Source: Amycolatopsis rubida (lineage in GTDB: Bacteria; Actinomycetota; Actinomycetes; Mycobacteriales; Pseudonocardiaceae). Taken from it: a stretch of 64,000 nucleotides of DNA. The stretch covers positions 1 through 64,000 of the forward strand of contig NZ_FOWC01000019.1 in assembly GCF_900115345.1 (NCBI RefSeq), read 5' to 3'. Under the pieces are notes generated by a model that saw only the letters and a list, made by a program, of their open reading frames with translations, ran no database searches and was not told the origin of the DNA. Positions within the stretch are counted from its first letter, which is position 1. Each line of letters begins with the position of its first letter. Position numbers and translations under genes: made by a program. Positions 28,276-38,300 of the stretch are shown piece by piece.

Positions 28276-30609
28276 CTACGGGCTTGCGAGCGTCTTGATC
28301 AGTTCGGCGTAGCCCTGGACGAACGGAGTGAGTTTGTCCTTCGGCAGGCTTTCGGGGGCGAGGGCGAACATTCCGCTCGTCGACTTGATCGCCAGCCACC
28401 GCAAGCTGGTGAGCTGCAGGTCGTCGTACGTGTTGCCGGTGAGCATGTTCCACGCCAGGTCGAACACGGTCTGCTCGGCACCCCCGTGCCGGAGGGCGAA
28501 GAAGTTGGCGAACCTCTTCGTCGGTCCGTCGCCGCCGAGATAAGTTCGTACCGCGTCGGTGATCTTCACGCCGTTGCGAACCGCGGTGCCGACGAGGTAG
28601 CCGTCGACGTCTTCGATCAGGTCGTCCAGGGTGAACGTGGACGGTACCGTGATCTTCGCGAGGCGATCTTTGCAGAAGAGGTACCCGGAGGCGTACTCCT
28701 CGCTGTGCGCGCGCCATTCGCCGTAGAAGGTGCACAAGTCTCCTCCCCAGCCACCGAAATCGCCGCGACCCGGGACAATGCCAGAACCACCGCCCTTGAG
28801 CAGTACGGCGTTCGCAGTAGCGCCGAGGTGGTCGAGATCGATCGAAACGCCGCCTGCGGTATCGTTGAAACGGTCGAGCTTCGCTGGGCCATTGGCCTGC
28901 GCGTAGCTGATCCAGTCACGATCGACGTCGCCGATCAGGGTCTGCCAGCCGTCATAGAGATCGACATAGTGTGGGTAGCGCAGGTACTCCAAGACCCGCA
29001 GGCTGGGATCCCCTCTATTGTAACGGAGAGCAGCGGCGAACAATTCGTCGATGTAGCGGAACACCCGATCCAGCGCGGAGTCACGGCCGTTGACGTTCTC
29101 CGGGCCGGCGCCACGGTCGCTGCCGGCTCGCGGGTTCATGACATCGCGGTCCCAGTCGAAGGTGTCGCCCCCCGCGCTGAAGCGGATTTCCTTGATCTGG
29201 TTGAACGACCAGTTCGACGGCAGGGGGAAACCCAGGTTCCCGGAGAATCCCCAGGACATGCCGGACACGAACGAGAACCTGGTGTAGGCGTGGCTGCTGA
29301 CCTGCGCACACACATTGCGTGAGCCGTACACCCCTGGAATGTAGCGTCTGCCCATGGTGCCCAACCCGGCTTGCACGCCGAGAAAGTACGGCACAACGTT
29401 GCTGGTGATCTCCTCGCCGGTCGCGTCGTAATCCACCGCGAAGTAGATCACCGTGCCCGCGTTGAACCCATAGCCGAGCGCCCGGTCGTGTGCTCTTCTC
29501 GCGTGTTCGTGGCCCTGGGCGTAAGTGAAGTCCTCGAGCCGTCGTGAGTTGTACTGCCAGATCGGGAAAACCCTCATGTCGCCGGCGAAGATTGCTTCCA
29601 GTTCACCGGGCTGGATTTCCTTGTCGAGTGTGCTGTCCGGTGGCTCGTCGAGATACCGGCCCACCACGTGGTAGCCGGCCGCCTTCAGAGCCTTGGCCCG
29701 ATCCACGCTGATGTGGTGCCGGGTGTCGCCTGCTCCGGCCGGGCGGTCCTGGTCCCCCGTCGAAATCAGCAGTTGTGCCCAGGTCGGGTAGTCTCCGCGG
29801 CCGCTGGATTCAAGCGCGGAGAAGACTTGAAATGCCTTGACCCACTCGACGAGTTTGCCGTCGAACGTGCTCTTGAACGCCGTTGACGTGTTGTCCACCG
29901 TGCCGTTGAACACGCAGGCCGCACTGAAAAGCTGCACAAATATTCCGGAATCGCCGAACTGGAGAGGATGATTGCGCAATCCAGCCTTTGTCGCTGGGCC
30001 AAAATTTCCGTTGACATCGCTCTCGGGGATTCCGAACTCGTACTGCAGTGCTTTCACCAGTGCTTTCTGGACGTCGCGAGAGTATAGGCCATCGCAAGGT
30101 CCTATGAAGTAGGTCGACTTCCCCGCGTAACTGCCGTTGAGCCACTGCTGAATATGGCGGATCTGCTCGGTTCCGCCAGCGAGAAGAACATAGGCGTCCA
30201 TTGTCAAGATGGCTTTGAATAGCTTCGGATCGACAGTTCCAATGAGGTTTCCGACTCCGGTATCGCTCCTGAGCGAGTTTACCGATTCTGCTGTGCTGGC
30301 ATCGTATCGGCCGTAGGTGTCTCCACCCCAGTAGCCCTTGCAGAACAGGGCGTGCTGCGCGATTCGAATGATATTGTCATTGGCAAAACCAGGGCCCAGC
30401 GGTCCTTTTTCCGCAAGCTTGGACAGGGTCAGCGGGCCTACGGCGTCGGTCAAATCCGCGATACCCAGCTCATGTTGCAAGGCCCGGGTCAACGAGTACA
30501 TGGTGCTCCAGGCGGGGCGGCCGTCCTCTGGGCACCGTCGATATCCGGCGACCGCCCCGTATGTCGCGTTTACCCACTTCTGCGCTTCCAGTACCTTCGG
30601 ATCTGCCAT
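28276..30609 (-). CDS. DUF1906 glycoside-hydrolase-like protein with N-terminal repeats
   Basis: 777 residues from an ATG with AGGAGGG upstream. Residues 1-290 contain three similar segments of peptidoglycan-binding type (ALQHELGIADLTDAVGPLTL; ALQYEFGIPESDVNGNFGPA and a middle copy). Residues 297-500 are a DUF1906 TIM barrel (HHISVDRAKALKAAGYHVVG; VFPIWQYNSR; TVIYFAVDYDA; YIPGVYGSRNVC; MSWGFSGN), related to GH25-type muramidases. The last 270 residues are unassigned but folded-looking (DLCTFYGEWRAHSEEY). No signal peptide is present, so export would need a non-Sec route or a partner. A small membrane protein gene follows. Likely role: cell-wall binding and perhaps glycan cleavage; not shown. 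Confidence 0.8.
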   Translation of the reverse strand: MADPKVLEAQKWVNATYGAVAGYRRCPEDGRPAWSTMYSLTRALQHELGIADLTDAVGPLTLSKLAEKGPLGPGFANDNIIRIAQHALFCKGYWGGDTYGRYDASTAESVNSLRSDTGVGNLIGTVDPKLFKAILTMDAYVLLAGGTEQIRHIQQWLNGSYAGKSTYFIGPCDGLYSRDVQKALVKALQYEFGIPESDVNGNFGPATKAGLRNHPLQFGDSGIFVQLFSAACVFNGTVDNTSTAFKSTFDGKLVEWVKAFQVFSALESSGRGDYPTWAQLLISTGDQDRPAGAGDTRHHISVDRAKALKAAGYHVVGRYLDEPPDSTLDKEIQPGELEAIFAGDMRVFPIWQYNSRRLEDFTYAQGHEHARRAHDRALGYGFNAGTVIYFAVDYDATGEEITSNVVPYFLGVQAGLGTMGRRYIPGVYGSRNVCAQVSSHAYTRFSFVSGMSWGFSGNLGFPLPSNWSFNQIKEIRFSAGGDTFDWDRDVMNPRAGSDRGAGPENVNGRDSALDRVFRYIDELFAAALRYNRGDPSLRVLEYLRYPHYVDLYDGWQTLIGDVDRDWISYAQANGPAKLDRFNDTAGGVSIDLDHLGATANAVLLKGGGSGIVPGRGDFGGWGGDLCTFYGEWRAHSEEYASGYLFCKDRLAKITVPSTFTLDDLIEDVDGYLVGTAVRNGVKITDAVRTYLGGDGPTKRFANFFALRHGGAEQTVFDLAWNMLTGNTYDDLQLTSLRWLAIKSTSGMFALAPESLPKDKLTPFVQGYAELIKTLASP

Positions 30610-30744
30610 GCTTCACCCTCCTGATGCGATTTGCCCTTGACGCGAATATGATCGCGCGGTCGGCCTGCTTTGAGGTCACTGTCGCGCGGTCGGCTCGTCC
30701 CCCATTCTCCTGCCCGGTGGAGAATGATCGGTCTTTGCATCAGA

Positions 30745-31107
30745 TCAGCACCACGGTAAGCTGCTATCCCTGCTCCAGCTTTCCTCGTCAAGGAATACAT
30801 CGCTCACATACACGTTGCGATGGCCGGTGTCATCGTCGGTTCGCAACCACCAATCGCTCTCTCGGGCATTGTCGTGGAAAAGTTCGCCTTTTGTGCGGCA
30901 GTGGAAGTAGCTTTTTCCTGCTCGCAACGTGCCCGCATGCGAGGACGGCTTGGAATCCGGTGACCAGTGTGTCCACTGGGAAACAATCATAGTCAGATAG
31001 ATCTTGGCGAACGCCGAACTTTCTGATTGGGCTGCGTTCGCGGTGGGTGCGGCCAGCGAGAGAGTCGCCAACGCGGCGGCGACGGCTGATACTATACGCA
31101 ACTTCAT
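30745..31107 (-). CDS. Small secreted protein
   Basis: 120 residues from an ATG with AAAGGA upstream. Clear Sec signal peptide (MKLRIVSAVAAALATLSLAA, cleavage after TANA). The mature part, about 95 residues, has two Cys (FHCR and the C-terminal PWC) and the pattern GKSYFHC ... DNARESDWWLRTDDDTGHRN, which resembles the SH3-like small secreted proteins of actinomycetes. No enzymatic motif. It is the nearest of a group of small secreted proteins between 30.7 and 32.3 kb. Confidence 0.75.
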   Translation of the reverse strand: MKLRIVSAVAAALATLSLAAPTANAAQSESSAFAKIYLTMIVSQWTHWSPDSKPSSHAGTLRAGKSYFHCRTKGELFHDNARESDWWLRTDDDTGHRNVYVSDVFLDEESWSRDSSLPWC

Positions 31108-31598
31108 GCTTATTTCCTTTCGCTGTTGAATAGGCGTTCGCGTGAACGCGGACGATTCTGTGCGCCCCTGAATTCATCGTTCGGGTGATTGTCGGAAGAG
31201 CGGAACAATCATGTTCGAGCCCCCTGGGGCTTACAGCGTGATCCCCGTTCTAGCCGGGCACCCGCGGCTCAGTTCGCGATGAGCGTGTCAGGCACGGCGG
31301 TCAGCCGAGGGTCGGCGTAGCGGTGACCGCAGGCACCGTGCCAGAGCCCCGATCTGACAGCGTCGTCATACTGCGGAGGGCGGGTCGCGCCGGCGGGCGC
31401 TGTTGAAAGGGTTGCCCGGGCACCGCCGCTCCTGTGCGCGCGAATGCCGATACTGTGGCACTCTGGGAAATGTCACGGCGAGTTCCTTTGCGGCTCGAGG
31501 CTGGACAAGCGGTTGTCGCGGTATCTGGCGAAGCGGGGCCGAGCTGGAAACAGCTTGAGGAGCAGCGTCTCCGCCGGGCGCATCGCTGGTGGTCAGTG

Positions 31599-31934
31599 TC
31601 AGTTGCCGAGATACATCCGCCCGTCGTACCTCGCTCCTGGCCGGAACACCCAGCTCGGGTCCCTGGACGTGACCATTGCGGCCGAGGTGATCGACAGCCT
31701 TTTCTTCGGGGTGCCGAAGGGGCCGCACTGTATCCAGGCGCGTCCGCCGTCTCTGGACCAGTCCATCCACACGTTGTCGACGGTCCAGCCCCAGAATGTG
31801 AATGCATGGATCGCGGCGTAGCCTCTCCTCTTCCCCTTGATGTCCGCGAATCCGTTTGACGCGGCCGGCTGGCCAAGCAGGAGTCCGGTCGCTATCGGTC
31901 ACCCGAGAGCCACGACGGCCACCAGTTGGTTCAC
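31599..31934 (-). pseudogene. Small secreted protein gene interrupted by an in-frame TGA
   Basis: From the GTG at 31934 the frame reads VNQLVAVVALG, a TGA at 31899-31901, then PIATGLLLGQPAASNGF, which together look like one signal peptide. The remainder (FTFWGWTVDNVWMDWSRDGG, IQCGPFGTPKKRLSI, GARYDGRMYLGN) is continuous to the stop at 31599 and looks like an intact small extracellular domain. The GTG overlaps the upstream gene's TGA (GTGA), so the start is natural. A single base change would restore a 111-residue protein. Either a recent loss, a read-through, or a sequencing error. Confidence 0.6.
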
Positions 31935-32278
31935 CCGCGCCGAGATGCCGGGCCGTCCCCTTCGAGTGTCCCGTAGTAGTAGCCGTCTCCCCGGTGCTTG
32001 CCTGACGGGTCGACCGCGTACCAGGCGCAGGTCGCCAAGACATGCTGCCCGAACCGCACTGCGTCGTTGGACTCGGTGAGGCAGTAGGAGTAGGTCCGGA
32101 TCGGACCCCACCAGGCCCCGATCTGCTCGTTGGCCGGGGGAGTGGTTGTGGCAGCGGCGTGTGCGGAGAAATTATGGGCAGGGTCGGCGTTCCCAGGCGA
32201 GGTGCTTGCTGCGGCACTCGCTCCGCTCAGTGCGAGGGCGGCAGTGGACACGGTCAGGGCTATTCGCAGGTGATGCAT
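31931..32278 (-). CDS. Small secreted protein
   Basis: 115 residues from an ATG with AGGAGA upstream. Signal peptide (LRIALTVSTAALALSGASAA). The mature part contains YSYCLTESNDAVRFGQHVLA then TCAWYAVDPSGKHRGDGYYY, with two Cys about 20 residues apart that could form a disulfide. Family unknown. It overlaps the broken secreted-protein gene downstream by GTGA, so the two were an operon. Confidence 0.65.
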   Translation of the reverse strand: MHHLRIALTVSTAALALSGASAAASTSPGNADPAHNFSAHAAATTTPPANEQIGAWWGPIRTYSYCLTESNDAVRFGQHVLATCAWYAVDPSGKHRGDGYYYGTLEGDGPASRRG

Positions 32279-33170
32279 GATTTCTCCTGGTTGGCTGGTC
32301 GGCGAGGCCTTCGTGTGCTGTCCGGGTTCCGGCGACAGGGCTGCCCTTTCTGCGCCGGGAACGCCCCCGCGCGGCTTCGACTGGGAAATGTCGGAGGACG
32401 TCGCTCGCTGTCCCGCTCTCATCCTTTGCCGTACCGTGCCACGCCGGAAGGCGGATCTGCGGGCGTTGTGGTCATGTGGGCCGCTGAGGCTGACGGCCCG
32501 GTTGCCGATCTTGTGGTCAAGGGGAGCAAGGAGATGTCGCACGTCCAGTGGGAGTTCGACGCGACAAGAACCGACGCCGCGCTTCTATGGAGGGTTTTGC
32601 CATGTCGACTGAAACCTTTCTTTATGTCTCAATGTCATCGCGGGCCGAAATTGGTCTTCCCTGCTTGCGCTGCCGCTCGATCGGGCTGGGCGGCGGACGC
32701 GGCAGTCGGTGCCGCTGCAAGGTCGAGCCAGGCCATGGCTGTCCCGTCGGCGATCTAGGCGGCGGCGCGACAGCGCAGTGTCTTCGACGGCACGGAGGTG
32801 GTGGTCTCCCCTCGGTAACTGTCCGGGCGTGATTCGGGATAGGCCGCTGCGCGGAACCTGGTTTGCTCGGCAACGTCGGCGGCCGGGTTCCAGGTTTAGC
32901 TCACCGCTGTTGTCCTGTGTCGCTCCGCGTCGCACCGGACAACAGGCCCGGACAAACGCGTCGTGGTCCAGCCAGGCAGCGACCGCAGAAGGAAATGACG
33001 CATAAGCGCTGGTCGGCAGCGCGGCGACCGGAGAACCGCTGCTCGGCTAGAACAGGCCCGGGTGCAGGGGGTTGGCGGTCGGCCGGATTGCTCCGTGCGG
33101 GTTGTCCGCCGGACAGCCGATGCGCGGCCGGCCACCGTTCTGCGATCCTCAGTGACGGGGAGGGGACGCG
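32279..33170 (+). other. 0.9-kb stretch without a supported gene
   Basis: Open frames on both strands are Arg/Ser-rich and lack ribosome sites or family motifs. The last 30 bases contain the GGGGAGGGG ribosome site of the STAND gene. A promoter for that gene must lie here; none is obvious. Confidence 0.4.
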
Positions 33171-36100
33171 ATGCCGCGTGCTGAACAGCCGTTGCCGGCG
33201 GACGGCACGGTGCTGACCGGGTTCGCGCGGGCGCTGCGCGATGTCCGTACCGCGGCGGGGACGCCGACGTACCGGGCGCTGGCGAAGCGTGCGCACTACT
33301 CGTCCAGCACCCTGGCCGAGGCGGTCGGCGGGAAGAAGCTGCCGAGTCTCGCGGTGACGGTGGCGTTCGCGGAGGCATGCGGCGCGGACAAAGCAGAGTG
33401 GGAGCGACGCTGGCACGAGACCGCGTCCCGGCTCGCCGCGGAGTGCCAGTCACCCCCGATCTCTCGTGAACGCTCGGACGACGACAGCGCGGCTCCGTAC
33501 CTGGGACTGCGTGCCTACCGGCCCGGTGACGCGGCACGGTTTCACGGGCGGGACGAGTTGTCCGCTCAGCTCCGTGCGGCGGTCGCGGACCGCCGGTTCG
33601 TCACTGTGGTCGGTGCCTCGGGGGCGGGGAAGTCGTCCCTGTTGCAGGCGGGCTTGATCGCGCGGGCGGATGGTGCCCGCGAGCCGGTCATTGCCGTGAC
33701 GCCGGGACGGTCCCCGGTGGAGGAGATCGCGGTCGCGCTGGCCGCGGTGTCCGGCGGGTCGGCGACGGCGTTGCGCCGGGACATCGTCGGCGATCCTGCC
33801 GGGCTGCACCACGCCGTACGACAGCTGTTGGCGGCCCGCGAGGCTGATGGTGATCTGCTGGTGGCGGTGGACCAGTTCGAGGAACTGTTCACCGTGTGCC
33901 AAAACAGCACCGAGCGGACGGCATTCGTCGCTGCGCTGATCACTGCCGCGACCGCCGAGACCAGCCGCGCCCGTGTCGTGGTGGGGTTGCGCGCGGACTT
34001 CTACGCGCATTGCTGCGCTCATCCCGAATTGGCGCAGGCGATGAACGGTGCCCAGGTCGTGGTCGGGCCGATGACCTCCGAGCAGCTGCGCGCCGCGATC
34101 GCCGGGCCTGCTGCTGCCGCCGGGCTCAGCGTGGAGAGCGCGCTGCTGGCCGAGGTGACCGCTGACGCGCTGGGCGAGCCCGGGGCGCTGCCTTTGGTGT
34201 CGCACGCCATGTTGCAGACGTGGTGGCGTCGCCGCGGCACGGTGCTGAGTTTGAGCGGTTATCAGGCGGCGGGCGGGATCGCGCACGCGCTGGCGCAGAC
34301 CGCCGAGACCGTGTTCACCGATCTCGGCCCGGCACAGCAGCGTGCGGCGCGGGAGCTGTTCATCCGGCTCACCGCTCTGGGCGAAGGCACCGAGGACACC
34401 AAACGCAGGCTGCGCCGCAGCGAACTCGACCTGCCCGACCGCGATCTCGAGACCGTGCTCGACAAGCTCAGTGCGGCGCGGCTGATCGTGCTCGGCCACG
34501 ACACCGTCGAGATCGCCCACGAAGCTCTCATCCGCGGCTGGCCCCGGCTGCGCGGATGGCTCGACGAAAACCGCGACGGACTACGGCTGCACCGCCGCCT
34601 CTCCGGCGACGCGAGCGACTGGACAGGCCTCGACCGCGACCCCGGCACGCTCTACCGGGGTCTCCGCCTGACCGCCGCCTCCGACTGGGCCGGCGGCGGG
34701 GATGTCCGGCTCACCGCGCTAGAGCGGGAATTCCTTGATGCGAGCCGGGCTGCCGAAAAGCGCGAGCAGGCTCGGCACCGGCGGCGCACCCGGCAGTTGC
34801 GCTGGCTCGCCGCCAGCTTGGCCGTGCTGCTGGTCGCCGCGCTCGCGGTCGCGGTCGTGGCCGTGCGCCAGCGCGAACACGCGCTCGCCCAGGAACGCAC
34901 CGCGACCTCACGGCAGCTCGCCGCCGAAGCACAGACCCAAGCCGGACTGGACCCGGCCGCGGCGATCCGGAAGAGCCTCGACGCCTACCACGCCGAGCCG
35001 ACCGCCGAAGCCCGCAGCGCGATTCTCAGCCTCGCGTCCCATCGTGCCTACCATGCGCTGCTGCCCTCGTCGTCCAAAGCCAGAGTCGGGGTCGCGCTGA
35101 GCCCGGACGGGCGGTGGCTGGCCGCGCCCGGGGGCGACCTCAGGCTCACGCTGTGGGATGTTCCCGGCCGGCGCCGCGTGGCGGTGTTCGGCGCCCCGTT
35201 CGACCGGGTCTCCGCGGTCATGTTCAGTCCGGACAGCCAGCGGCTGGCAGCCGGGACGGTCGACGGCCATATTCACATCTGGCACCTGGCCTCCCGCACG
35301 ATCGCGGCCTCGCTCACCGTTACCGAGCCCGACACGGCCGTCGCCGTGCTCCGCTTCAGTCCGGACGGGCGGCTGCTGGCTTCTGCGGATCGACGCAACC
35401 AGGTGAAGCTGTGGGATACCGGCGGACGAGGCACCCCCGTCACTCTCGCCGCACAACACGACGGGCCGGATCTCGCCGGCAACCCTGCCGTGGCATTCAG
35501 CCCAGACGGTGCCCTGCTCGCTTTTACAGACGCTACCGGCGCGCTCGCGCTCTGGGATCTGCATACAGCCACCCGCGCGGAACCACTGCCGGCGCCGAGC
35601 GCGTGGACGAGCTCCGCAGACTTCACATCCGACGGGCACACTCTCGTAACCGTCAACCGCGCGTCAGCGGCGATCCGGCTCTGGGACGTCACGACCCGGC
35701 GGCAGGTCGCGGAGCTGGCCGGCGACTCGGTCCCTCAGAACAGTGTCGTGGTCGATCGCGCCAATGCACAGCTAATCACCGTCAACGTTCGCGGCACAGT
35801 CGACGTCTGGGACCTCGGCCGCCGGACACTCCTGGCAACGCTCGCCAAGAACGTCTCACTGACCGGGTCGGCGGCGGTCAGTTCCGACGGGAAAACCATC
35901 GCCGGCATCGTCGGCAACGGCATCGCGCTGTGGGACCGCACGCATCTCCCGCTTCTCGGGGTTCCTCCGGTTACGACCTCGTTGCAGGTCAGCGAATCCG
36001 GCAGGACTGTACTCGCGGGAGGCAGCGGTTCGCCCACCGTCATTTGGGACACCGGCACACGGCAAGGCCGAGTGATCGCAACAGTCCCCAGGCGCGACAT

Positions 36101-36944
36101 CGTCAGCGGTCTCGCGGTTCTCAGCCCGGACGAGAAAGTCGTCGCGTTCAACGACAACGGTCGCATCACCGTTCTCGACGCGAGAACCGGCTCGGCCCTT
36201 GTCGAGGTGCCTCGCACCTCAGACTTGATGTACGCCAAGTCGTTCGACTTCAGCCGGGACTCCCGCACCTTGGCCGTGGCGATGCTGAATGGCGGCGTCT
36301 GGCTATACGACCTCGGCGCACGGCGGTACGTGCGCAACGTCGCCGAAGGGATCGACGCGGCGAATACGCGCTACAGCCCGGACGGGCGCATGTTCGCCTT
36401 TACCAGCGAAGGCACGACGATCAACATCCTGAGCACCGATGGCTACAGCCTGATCAAGAAACTGAAGGTCGTCGATAACCCTGGCGAGGCGTGGCCGGGG
36501 TACAGGTTCAGCCGCGACGGATCGCTGCTGGTTTCCAACGACAACATGCTCACCGTCTCGGGAAAGCTCCTCATCTGGGACACGGCGACCTTCGCGAAGA
36601 GGGCCGAGTTTTTCACTCCCGGCACGGCAGCGAGTGTGCCGTACTTCAGCCCGGACCGCCGCTACATCGCCACATTCGGCAACAACGACGCCGTGACCCT
36701 CTGGGATGCCGCCACCGGGACCCGCTGGGCGACTCTCACCGGCCACGCCGGAAAGATCACCGGGATCTACTGGAACGGGACCGGCGTGCTCGCCAGCAGC
36801 AGCGAAGACAACACCGTCATCCTGTGGAACACCGACGTCGACGACGCGATCCGGCAACTCTGCGACCACATCGAGCGGGACTTTCCCGGCACGGGCACAA
36901 CACCCGCGATCTGCTCGGCGCATCGGGAACGCGGGCGGAACTGA
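33171..36944 (+). CDS. HTH - STAND NTPase - WD40 repeat protein
   Basis: 1257 residues from an ATG after GGGGAGGGG. Residues 15-90 are an HTH-like domain (TYRALAKRAHYSSSTLAEAV). Residues 108-500 are an nSTAND1-type NTPase: YLGLRAYRPGDAARFHGRDE, Walker A GASGAGKSS (148-156), Walker B LLVAVDQFEELF (Asp234), winged-helix region to HEALIRGWPRLRGWL. A membrane helix lies at about 543-566 (WLAASLAVLLVAALAVAVVA). From about 625 to 1230 are WD40-like repeats (FSPDGRLLASADRRNQVKLW; LTGHAGKITGIYWN). Members are signal-sensing switches, some in conflict or cell-death systems. It stands alone, so the partner is unknown. The combination of HTH and membrane helix suggests membrane-tethered sensing. Confidence 0.9.
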   Translation: MPRAEQPLPADGTVLTGFARALRDVRTAAGTPTYRALAKRAHYSSSTLAEAVGGKKLPSLAVTVAFAEACGADKAEWERRWHETASRLAAECQSPPISRERSDDDSAAPYLGLRAYRPGDAARFHGRDELSAQLRAAVADRRFVTVVGASGAGKSSLLQAGLIARADGAREPVIAVTPGRSPVEEIAVALAAVSGGSATALRRDIVGDPAGLHHAVRQLLAAREADGDLLVAVDQFEELFTVCQNSTERTAFVAALITAATAETSRARVVVGLRADFYAHCCAHPELAQAMNGAQVVVGPMTSEQLRAAIAGPAAAAGLSVESALLAEVTADALGEPGALPLVSHAMLQTWWRRRGTVLSLSGYQAAGGIAHALAQTAETVFTDLGPAQQRAARELFIRLTALGEGTEDTKRRLRRSELDLPDRDLETVLDKLSAARLIVLGHDTVEIAHEALIRGWPRLRGWLDENRDGLRLHRRLSGDASDWTGLDRDPGTLYRGLRLTAASDWAGGGDVRLTALEREFLDASRAAEKREQARHRRRTRQLRWLAASLAVLLVAALAVAVVAVRQREHALAQERTATSRQLAAEAQTQAGLDPAAAIRKSLDAYHAEPTAEARSAILSLASHRAYHALLPSSSKARVGVALSPDGRWLAAPGGDLRLTLWDVPGRRRVAVFGAPFDRVSAVMFSPDSQRLAAGTVDGHIHIWHLASRTIAASLTVTEPDTAVAVLRFSPDGRLLASADRRNQVKLWDTGGRGTPVTLAAQHDGPDLAGNPAVAFSPDGALLAFTDATGALALWDLHTATRAEPLPAPSAWTSSADFTSDGHTLVTVNRASAAIRLWDVTTRRQVAELAGDSVPQNSVVVDRANAQLITVNVRGTVDVWDLGRRTLLATLAKNVSLTGSAAVSSDGKTIAGIVGNGIALWDRTHLPLLGVPPVTTSLQVSESGRTVLAGGSGSPTVIWDTGTRQGRVIATVPRRDIVSGLAVLSPDEKVVAFNDNGRITVLDARTGSALVEVPRTSDLMYAKSFDFSRDSRTLAVAMLNGGVWLYDLGARRYVRNVAEGIDAANTRYSPDGRMFAFTSEGTTINILSTDGYSLIKKLKVVDNPGEAWPGYRFSRDGSLLVSNDNMLTVSGKLLIWDTATFAKRAEFFTPGTAASVPYFSPDRRYIATFGNNDAVTLWDAATGTRWATLTGHAGKITGIYWNGTGVLASSSEDNTVILWNTDVDDAIRQLCDHIERDFPGTGTTPAICSAHRERGRN

Positions 36945-38300
36945 GCCGTTCGGGCAGCAGACGCTAGCCACCCAGCCGAACGAGCGGTGGATCAAGAAGA
37001 TCGCGGAGGCCGCAGTGCCGACGCAAGCCCGGACCGGGTCTGTCACCGGCAGGCGCGCTGCGCGGAGGCGGCTGGACGGGGTGAGGTTCCCCGGGGGGTC
37101 GGTCACTGGGTTTTATGCCGCGTGGGCGTGGTGGTGACGGTAGTTCAGGCGGGTTTCGTGTGGTGTGCGGTAGGCGAGTGTGGAGTGGTCCAGCACGGCC
37201 GTGTAGGCCCGGGTCAGGGTGCCGTCGCTGAGGCTCGCGATCGCGAACAGCACGGTGTGGCGGTCGCGAACGGACAGGCGCGGGTTGCTGAACGCGGCGG
37301 TGGAGGTCAGGGCGGCGAGCGCGGAGCGGCCGGTCCCGCCGGTGCGGCCGGTCCCGCCGGGGAGGCGGGAGGTCCGGGGCGGAGGTGGTCATGCGCGAGC
37401 TATGCGCATACGGATCCTGTCTGTGCGGGTGTTCCCCGGCGGCGAGTCCTCGCCTCGCCGTGCCCGGACCTCGGTCCGGGCACGGGGAAAACGAAATTGT
37501 CCTGATTCGGCACCGCGGATTCCGAACCCGCGGGACGTCCGGCCCCTCGCTCGACCCTCCCGACATTGTGTGAATCTGGAGTAACGCTCTCGTGGGATAC
37601 CGCGCTCGCGACGGGGAGAAGTCCCGCCCTCTTCTCCTGTCGCGTGTGGACGAGCCCAACCTATCCGTTACCGGCCGGGTACAAAATGGCATTCCCGACA
37701 ATCACTCCGACCGGAGAACCGACACGCGCCCCGCGCAATCCGCTCGGCCCAAAGTGGGCTCAGCGGATTGCCGACAGTGGCCCCATGGGGGCACGCGGCC
37801 ACTCGCGGCGGGCGGCAGTGCCACTCACGCGAATCCGCATGCGCCCGCACGGACCTACTGGCGGCAAACCGTCCGGCGCGGCCCCAGGCTGCGGCCGCGG
37901 CGGGCAGGTCAGGCCGTGCGGCGGGCCGGCTCGGCGCCTGGTCGCGCACGGTCCCGGCCCCGGCTGGCCAGCCAGCCGAGGCGCATCGCCGGCACGTCCA
38001 GGCCCGGCGCGAGCGGCTCGGCCTCGACGTCGGCGCGCCAGCCCTCCAGAAGCCCGCGCACCGGGCTCCCGGGCCCGCACGGTCGTCGGCAACGGTCACG
38101 ACCACCGCATCGTTCTCGAACACCTGTTCGTGACAGAGCTGGGGGGTCGCGGCGCAGACGTGACCGCGCCGCAGCACGGCCGCGACCCGGATCGATGACG
38201 AACACCGTCGGGTGAGCCCGGTACCCCGGCCCGGCCGGGAGTGCTAGGCAGGGATGGTCCGGTGTTCGGTGGGTCGTTCGATCGAAACGAGGTGAGGGTG
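36945..38300. other. 1.35-kb region of decayed sequence
   Basis: Holds the transposase tail described separately and otherwise no intact gene. On the minus strand a protein-like piece can be read at about 38150-37915 with one frameshift (CHEQVFENDAVVVTVADDRA, then LLEGWRADVEAEPLAPGLDV), unassigned. Confidence 0.4.
37113..37340 (-). mobile_element. Possible IS3/IS481-type transposase tail
   Basis: The minus strand ends LDHSTLAYRTPHETRLNYR before a TAA at 37113-37115. This resembles the end of integrase-core transposases (HSALGYRTPxE). The preceding part (RDRHTVLFAIASLSDGTLTR) does not match that family clearly. No start, catalytic residues or repeats are visible. Low-confidence remnant. Confidence 0.35.

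Noticed and set aside
26353..29322. 989-residue open frame on the plus strand
   Set aside because: It is antisense to the DUF1906 gene and the ImuB relic, Arg-rich and without ribosome site or motifs; a by-product of high GC content.
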